Origin: Actinoplanes xinjiangensis
GTDB taxonomy: Bacteria > Actinomycetota > Actinomycetes > Mycobacteriales > Micromonosporaceae
Assembly: GCF_003148685.1 (NCBI RefSeq)
Contig: NZ_QGGR01000026.1
Span: 1-64,000 of the forward strand
Direction: 5' to 3'
Length of the DNA: 64,000 nt
Part shown: piece by piece, positions 59,713-64,000 of the stretch
How the letters are laid out: each line of letters opens with the position of its first letter
Position numbering within the stretch: the stretch's first letter is position 1
Notes under the pieces: model-generated
The model's database searches: none
Told to the model about the DNA's origin: nothing
The model's input: only the letters and a program-made list of their open reading frames with translations
Made by a program: the position numbers and the translations under genes

Positions 59713-60791
59713 AGATACATCCCCGGGCGGTGACCCTCGTTGTCCTCCGCCTTCGGGGCGGCCGGCTTGTCACCCTCGCCGAAGAACCGTTTGCCCCCGA
59801 ACTCGCCGTGCAACCGGTCGTCCAGCTCGTCGGCGAGCCCCGTCATCACCTGCACCGCCAGCATCAGATGGGTCGGCTGGAAGTTGCGGCCGAACACCGG
59901 GATCGACGCCCACACCGTGTCCTGCGCGCAGTAGAGCCGGCCGATCGGCATGCGATTGGTCAGCTCGGAGAGCTTCACGTAGAGCTGCTCGGTCGGCTCC
60001 ACCTCGGTGAGGATCGGGGAGAAGACGTCGACCAGGGGCGGGTTGTCACGCACCCGGACGAAGACCATCGCCGAGCCGGCCCGGATACCGATGTCACCGT
60101 CGGTGTCGACCTGAAGCTGGTCGACGGTGGTCTTGGACATGGTTGCCACCACCGTACGGACCCGCTCGTCCAGCGGCACCACGTCCTCGGCGACGCCGGC
60201 CAGCGCCCGTTCCAGGGCATCGCCGTCACTCAGCGCGTCCAGGGCGAGCTCGATGCTCGGCTCGTGCCGGGCGGTGCCCAGCGGGCTGGCGTCGATCGGC
60301 TCGTCCTCGTCGTCGTGCACCAGGTAGACGAGGAACGCCGGGTGCGGCGCGCCGTAGACGTCCCGCAGCGTCCGCGTGACGGCGGTGGCCAGCGGGGTGA
60401 CCTTGTCCTGCGAGGTGCGCATGCCGAACGAGTCACCCGACCCGGCCAGCACACCGGGCGGCGACCAGCCGAGCGCGACCAGGTCGGCGACGGCCGCCCG
60501 ATCCATCCGATACTCCTGGGGGAGAGCCGCGTTGCCGACCGCGAGTGCCTCGACGACACCGTCGGCCAGAACCCGGATGCTCACCGAGTAGACCGCCGTA
60601 CCGGTACCGGAAGCGGTGGGGTCGAGGGTCACGTCGACATATGACCCCGGGGCCAGCGTCGGCAGCAGCCCGGCCAGGGCACTGGCGAACTCCCGCCAGG
60701 CCTGGGTGACCTTGGCCCGTAGGTCGGCCGTGGTCGGCTCGTCGAGCAGCACGCCCTCGTGTGTCTCGCCCGCGGCGCCTTCTGCCGTCAT
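59709..60791 (-). CDS. YbjN/T3SS-chaperone-like protein (TY-Chap)
   Basis: The 360-residue protein has an N-terminal domain (about 1-200) and a C-terminal YbjN-like peptide-binding chaperone domain (about 215-330), with DIGIRAGSAMVFVRVRDNPPLVDVFSP and LSELTNRMPIGRLYCAQDTVWASIP. It ends with an acidic, charged tail. Such proteins are thought to chaperone partners in the cytosol. Its 3' end overlaps the Lrp gene by 4 nt on the opposite strand. Confidence 0.8.
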   Translation of the reverse strand: MTAEGAAGETHEGVLLDEPTTADLRAKVTQAWREFASALAGLLPTLAPGSYVDVTLDPTASGTGTAVYSVSIRVLADGVVEALAVGNAALPQEYRMDRAAVADLVALGWSPPGVLAGSGDSFGMRTSQDKVTPLATAVTRTLRDVYGAPHPAFLVYLVHDDEDEPIDASPLGTARHEPSIELALDALSDGDALERALAGVAEDVVPLDERVRTVVATMSKTTVDQLQVDTDGDIGIRAGSAMVFVRVRDNPPLVDVFSPILTEVEPTEQLYVKLSELTNRMPIGRLYCAQDTVWASIPVFGRNFQPTHLMLAVQVMTGLADELDDRLHGEFGGKRFFGEGDKPAAPKAEDNEGHRPGMYL

Positions 60792-60901
60792 GATCGCACC
60801 TCCGTTCCCGTCACCCTATCGAGCGGCGACGGGCCGTGGACGCCCGTCCCATCCCTATCCCGAATGTCCAGGGTGGAAGCCGGATCGGCGGCCCTTCGAC
60901 A

Positions 60902-61141
60902 TCAGGTGCCGGGCTCGGCGCGGCGCAGAGCCAGAGCGCTGATCCGGGCCGCTGCCTCGCCCGGGTCCGCACCGGCGCCGACGGCGAGCCCCAGCAGGTA
61001 CGCCGAAACCGGCGCCCCCGGCCGCAGGACGTTGTGCGCCACATCACGGGCCACGTCGAGCACGTCTTTCACCGGCACCGCGACCCCGTCGAGCCCCAAC
61101 TCGGCGCTGACCTCGGCGACCCAGTCGTCCATCTCGCTCAT
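60902..61141 (-). CDS. DUF6457 protein
   Basis: The 79-residue protein (MSEMDDWVAEVSAELGL start) is a small helical protein of the DUF6457 type with VLDVARDVAHNVLRPGAPVSAYLLGLA. Its ATG overlaps the mobA stop by 4 nt, so it is co-translated. Family members accompany molybdenum-cofactor genes. No mechanism is known. Confidence 0.85.
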   Translation of the reverse strand: MSEMDDWVAEVSAELGLDGVAVPVKDVLDVARDVAHNVLRPGAPVSAYLLGLAVGAGADPGEAAARISALALRRAEPGT

Positions 61142-61737
61142 CGGGCCCACTCCTCCGCGGTCCGCAGGTCATCGTCGGTGTCGCAGTCGAACCACGGCGG
61201 CGGTCCCGGCCGCCGCCAGGACACCTCGGCCACCCGGGCGTGCTCCAGCAGCGCACGGACCGGTGCGCCGGTCAGCCCGCCCCGCGCCTCGGCGACCCGG
61301 CCGAGTGCGGCCCGCAGCCCGGCCGTCCGCCACACCCCGCAGAGCGTCTGGAGGTGCCCGTCGGTGTCCCGGTAGACCGCGCCCTCCATCGGCGCCGACT
61401 CCAGAGTGAGTCGGAGGACATCGACCGCCTCGCCGGTCAGCAACGGCAGGTCGGCGGCGAGCAGAGCGGTGTAGGTGATGTGCGGGGGCACCAGGGCCAG
61501 GCCCGCGGAGGCGGCCGCAACCGGCCCACCACCAGCGGGTTCCTCCCTGGTGACGTGCACCGGAACCGGGAAGTCGGCAGGTATTCGCCCGACCACGATC
61601 CGGGGGTCGGCGTCGTGCACCGCCGCCAGGACCCGGGTGAGCATCGATTGGCCGGCCACCGTCAGGGTCGGCTTGTCGGCACCGCCCATTCGCCGTGCCG
61701 CACCACCGGCCAAGACCACCGCCGCGAATCCCCCCAC
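61138..61737 (-). CDS. mobA: Molybdenum cofactor guanylyltransferase MobA-like
   Basis: The 199-residue product has the MobA nucleotide motif AAVVLAGGAARRMGGADKPTL, the metal-binding AADLPLLTG loop and CDTDDDL at the C-terminus. It transfers GMP to molybdopterin to give the bis-MGD form used by formate dehydrogenases. GTG at 61737 gives the family-length protein; readings extending to 61869 overlap the fdhD 5' end. It is divergent from fdhD, which fits a shared formate dehydrogenase role. Confidence 0.9.
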   Translation of the reverse strand: MGGFAAVVLAGGAARRMGGADKPTLTVAGQSMLTRVLAAVHDADPRIVVGRIPADFPVPVHVTREEPAGGGPVAAASAGLALVPPHITYTALLAADLPLLTGEAVDVLRLTLESAPMEGAVYRDTDGHLQTLCGVWRTAGLRAALGRVAEARGGLTGAPVRALLEHARVAEVSWRRPGPPPWFDCDTDDDLRTAEEWAR

Positions 61738-61819
61738 GTGAGTACCGTATCCCGAGTGGGTGGCGGGTGTGACCACGCGTTCGGTTCGACGCCTTCGGGG
61801 GACCCCGTAAGCTCCCGCT

Positions 61820-62647
61820 ATGAGCAGGACCGCCACTCGCCGCACGGTGGTGACCATCGATGTCACCACGCCGTCCGGCAGCCGGATCCGCCAGGATCAC
61901 CTCGCCGCCGAGGAGCCGCTGGAGATCCGGGTGCGCAAGCGGCCGCTCGCAGTGACCATGCGCACACCCGGTCACGACATCGATCTGGCGATGGGGTTCC
62001 TGCTCAGCGAGGGCATCATCGGCGAGGCCACGGACGTGACTACGGCACAGCTCTGCGCCGGCACGGACACGCCCAACACGCACAACGTGGTGGATGTGGT
62101 CCTCGACCCCGGTGTGCCGCCGCCGGAGACCGATCCGAGCCGCAACTTCTACACCACCAGTTCGTGCGGGGTGTGCGGGAAGGCCAGCATCGACGCGGTG
62201 CGGACCCGGTCGCGTTTCGACGTCGCCGGTGACCCGCTGGAGATCCCGGCGATGACGCTGGCCGGGTTGCCGGCCAAACTCCGCGCCGCGCAGCGCACCT
62301 TCGACCGGACCGGGGGCCTGCACGCCGCCGGCCTGTTCACCGCGGCCGGTGACCTGCTGGTGCTGCGTGAGGACGTGGGCCGGCACAACGCGGTCGACAA
62401 GGTGCTCGGCTGGGCGCTGCGGGAGGGCCGGCTGCCGTTGACCGGGCACGTGCTGCTGGTGTCCGGCCGGGCCAGTTTCGAGCTCACCCAGAAAGCCTGG
62501 ATGGCCGGGTTGCCGCTGCTGGCGGCGGTCTCCGCGCCCAGCACCCTGGCGGTGGAGCTGGCCGAGGAATCCGGCATGACACTTGTCGGATTCCTCCGCG
62601 AACCGAAGATGAACATCTATTCCGGGGCTCATCGCGTCACCGTCTGA
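61820..62647 (+). CDS. fdhD: Formate dehydrogenase accessory sulfurtransferase FdhD
   Basis: The 275-residue protein has the family core EEPLEIRVRKRPLAVTMRTPG, FLLSEGII, the active CxxC motif SSCGVCGKAS (C116, C119) and REDVGRHNAVDKVLG. FdhD hands sulfur to the Mo-bis-MGD cofactor before insertion in formate dehydrogenase. ATG at 61820. The dehydrogenase itself is not in the window. Confidence 0.95.
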   Translation: MSRTATRRTVVTIDVTTPSGSRIRQDHLAAEEPLEIRVRKRPLAVTMRTPGHDIDLAMGFLLSEGIIGEATDVTTAQLCAGTDTPNTHNVVDVVLDPGVPPPETDPSRNFYTTSSCGVCGKASIDAVRTRSRFDVAGDPLEIPAMTLAGLPAKLRAAQRTFDRTGGLHAAGLFTAAGDLLVLREDVGRHNAVDKVLGWALREGRLPLTGHVLLVSGRASFELTQKAWMAGLPLLAAVSAPSTLAVELAEESGMTLVGFLREPKMNIYSGAHRVTV

Positions 62648-62685
62648 CCAGTTGTCGTTAACCCGCGTCGCCAACGCTTCGACGC

Positions 62686-64000
62686 ATGCCGATCTCTCGC
62701 CGCACCCTGCTGACCTCGGCGGCCGGTGCCGCCACCGTCATCCCGCTGTCCGGCGCCGTCACGCCGAGCCGGGGCCCGCTACAGACCGACCCGTTCACGC
62801 TGGGCGTCGCCTCCGGTGACCCGTCCCCGGACGGTTTCGTGCTGTGGACCCGCCTCGCCCCGTCACCACTGGCCGAGGACGGTCTCGGCGGCATGCCGTA
62901 CCGAACCGTGCCGGTGATCTGGGAACTCGCCGCCGACGAACGGTTCCGCAAGGTCGTCCGCCGGGGTGTCACCACGGCCCGGCCGGACCGCGCGCACAGC
63001 GTGCACGTCGAACTGGACGGGCTCGCGCCGGGCCGGGAGTTCTTCTACCGGTTCCGCGCCGAGCGCTGGATCTCGCCGGTGGGCCGGACCCGTACCGCGC
63101 CGGCGCGGTGGGCCCGTGAGGCGGCTCTGTCGATGGCGTTCGTGTCCTGCTCCCAGTTCGAGCACGGATACTTCACCGCCTACCGCCGGCTGGCCGAGGA
63201 CGCACCGGACCTGATCCTGCACTTGGGCGACTACCAGTACGAGTACGCCCCCGACACCTACAACATCCCCGGCGGCAATCCGCGCGACCACCAGGGCCCG
63301 GAGACCGTGACGCTGGCGAACTACCGGCAGCGGCATGCCCAGTACAAGACCGACCCGGATCTTCAGGCGGCACACGCGGTCGCTCCGTGGGCGGTGGTGT
63401 GGGACGACCACGAGGCCGAGAACAACTGGGCCGACGAGGTGCCCGAGCAGCCCGACCCGAACTTCCTCACCCGCCGTGCCGCCGCGTTCCAGGCGTACTA
63501 CGAGAACATGCCGCTGCGCCGGACCTCGGTTCCGAAGGGCATCGACATGCAGCTCTACCGGCGGTTGCACTGGGGCCGGCTGGCCACCTTCCACATGCTC
63601 GACACCCGCCAGTACCGCGACGACCAGGGCTGCGGTGACGGCTACAAGGACTGTCCCGCCGCCTCCGACCCGGCCCGCACCATCACCGGCGCCGAGCAGG
63701 AGGCCTGGCTGCTCGACGGTTTCCGCCGCTCCACCGCGCGCTGGGACATCCTCGGCCAGCAGGTCTTCTTCGGGCAGCGGGACAACGCCTCCGGCCCGCA
63801 GAAGGTGCTCAGCATGGACTCGTGGGACGGATACCAGGCCTCCCGGGACCGGATCACCCGTGGCTGGGTGGACGCCGGTGTCCGCAACCCGGTGGTGCTC
63901 ACCGGGGACGTGCACGCGCACTGGGCCGACGACCTCAAGCTGGACTGGAACGACCCGACCTCGCGGACGGTCGGCACCGAACTGGTCTGCTCGTCCATCA
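62686..64000 (+). CDS. phoD: PhoD-family alkaline phosphatase, 3' end beyond window
   Basis: At least 438 residues are present without a stop codon. The start has a twin-arginine signal (SRRTLLTSAAGAATV), so it is exported folded by Tat. The N-terminal domain precedes the metallophosphatase core: VSCSQFEHGYF, LHLGDYQYEY, VWDDHEAENNWAD and TGDVHAHW hold the metal ligands. PhoD enzymes hydrolyse phosphodiesters and monoesters, including teichoic acid, using Fe/Ca. The family is typically 500-550 residues, so 60-110 residues are missing. A pho-type regulatory box was not evident upstream. Confidence 0.93.
   Translation, partial: MPISRRTLLTSAAGAATVIPLSGAVTPSRGPLQTDPFTLGVASGDPSPDGFVLWTRLAPSPLAEDGLGGMPYRTVPVIWELAADERFRKVVRRGVTTARPDRAHSVHVELDGLAPGREFFYRFRAERWISPVGRTRTAPARWAREAALSMAFVSCSQFEHGYFTAYRRLAEDAPDLILHLGDYQYEYAPDTYNIPGGNPRDHQGPETVTLANYRQRHAQYKTDPDLQAAHAVAPWAVVWDDHEAENNWADEVPEQPDPNFLTRRAAAFQAYYENMPLRRTSVPKGIDMQLYRRLHWGRLATFHMLDTRQYRDDQGCGDGYKDCPAASDPARTITGAEQEAWLLDGFRRSTARWDILGQQVFFGQRDNASGPQKVLSMDSWDGYQASRDRITRGWVDAGVRNPVVLTGDVHAHWADDLKLDWNDPTSRTVGTELVCSSI

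Overview
The window is high-GC actinobacterial chromosome with almost uniformly G/C third codon positions. Its content (bacterial proteasome activator Bpa with a GQYL tail, EccB, tandem LCP cell-wall ligases, AIM24, DUF5926, DUF6457, YbjN-type chaperone, SoxR, many GTG starts) suggests a filamentous actinomycete, most likely Micromonosporaceae (Actinoplanes-like); the genus is inference. It looks like core chromosome. I see no integrase, transposase, prophage or CRISPR array.

Layout. 0-8.9 kb: an XRE regulator fused to peptide deformylase, a FhuF-type ferric reductase behind an IdeR/DtxR-like iron box, a GT-C membrane protein, a methyltransferase, a PEBP-family protein, a secreted NlpC/P60 hydrolase and a DUF4352 protein. 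9-18.9 kb: quinone oxidoreductase, tRNA-Ser(UGA), a lone TipAS domain, a TetR regulator sharing operators with a secreted SnoaL-like protein, SoxR divergent from a two-subunit transketolase, PH-domain protein, rhomboid protease, cyclophilin and EccB. 18.9-28.1 kb: CorA, an aminotransferase, a three-gene operon (nucleotidyltransferase, glycerol-1-phosphate dehydrogenase, CDP-alcohol phosphatidyltransferase), a tandem hairpin array, a GT4 glycosyltransferase, an Fpg/Nei glycosylase and an exopolysaccharide glycosylphosphotransferase.

28.1-41.5 kb: a LytS/LytTR pair, a cluster of DnaA-box-like 9-mers, then an OmpR-type regulator, kinase, DUF485-like protein and SSS symporter in one overlapping operon. 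An RlpA-like protein, an ABC exporter, a GntR/UTRA regulator flanked by two paralogous small proteins, a flavin reductase and a second DUF485/ActP pair follow. 41.5-48.6 kb: two LCP proteins, rhodanese, glycerophosphodiesterase, orphan kinase, DUF5926 and arginine deiminase. 48.8-64 kb: NERD protein, PAS and ACT proteins, pheA, AIM24, metallopeptidase, OsmC, serS, two HAD phosphatases, Bpa, dimethylargininase with an Lrp regulator, YbjN chaperone, DUF6457/MobA divergent from FdhD, and a truncated Tat-exported PhoD phosphatase at the right edge.

The most unusual material is non-coding or organisational: a hairpin repeat family (one copy near 2.85 kb, five tandem copies near 24 kb, both between convergent genes), a DnaA-box cluster away from dnaA/dnaN, an inferable TetR regulon from three matching operators, and the glycerol-1-phosphate/CDP-alcohol operon.
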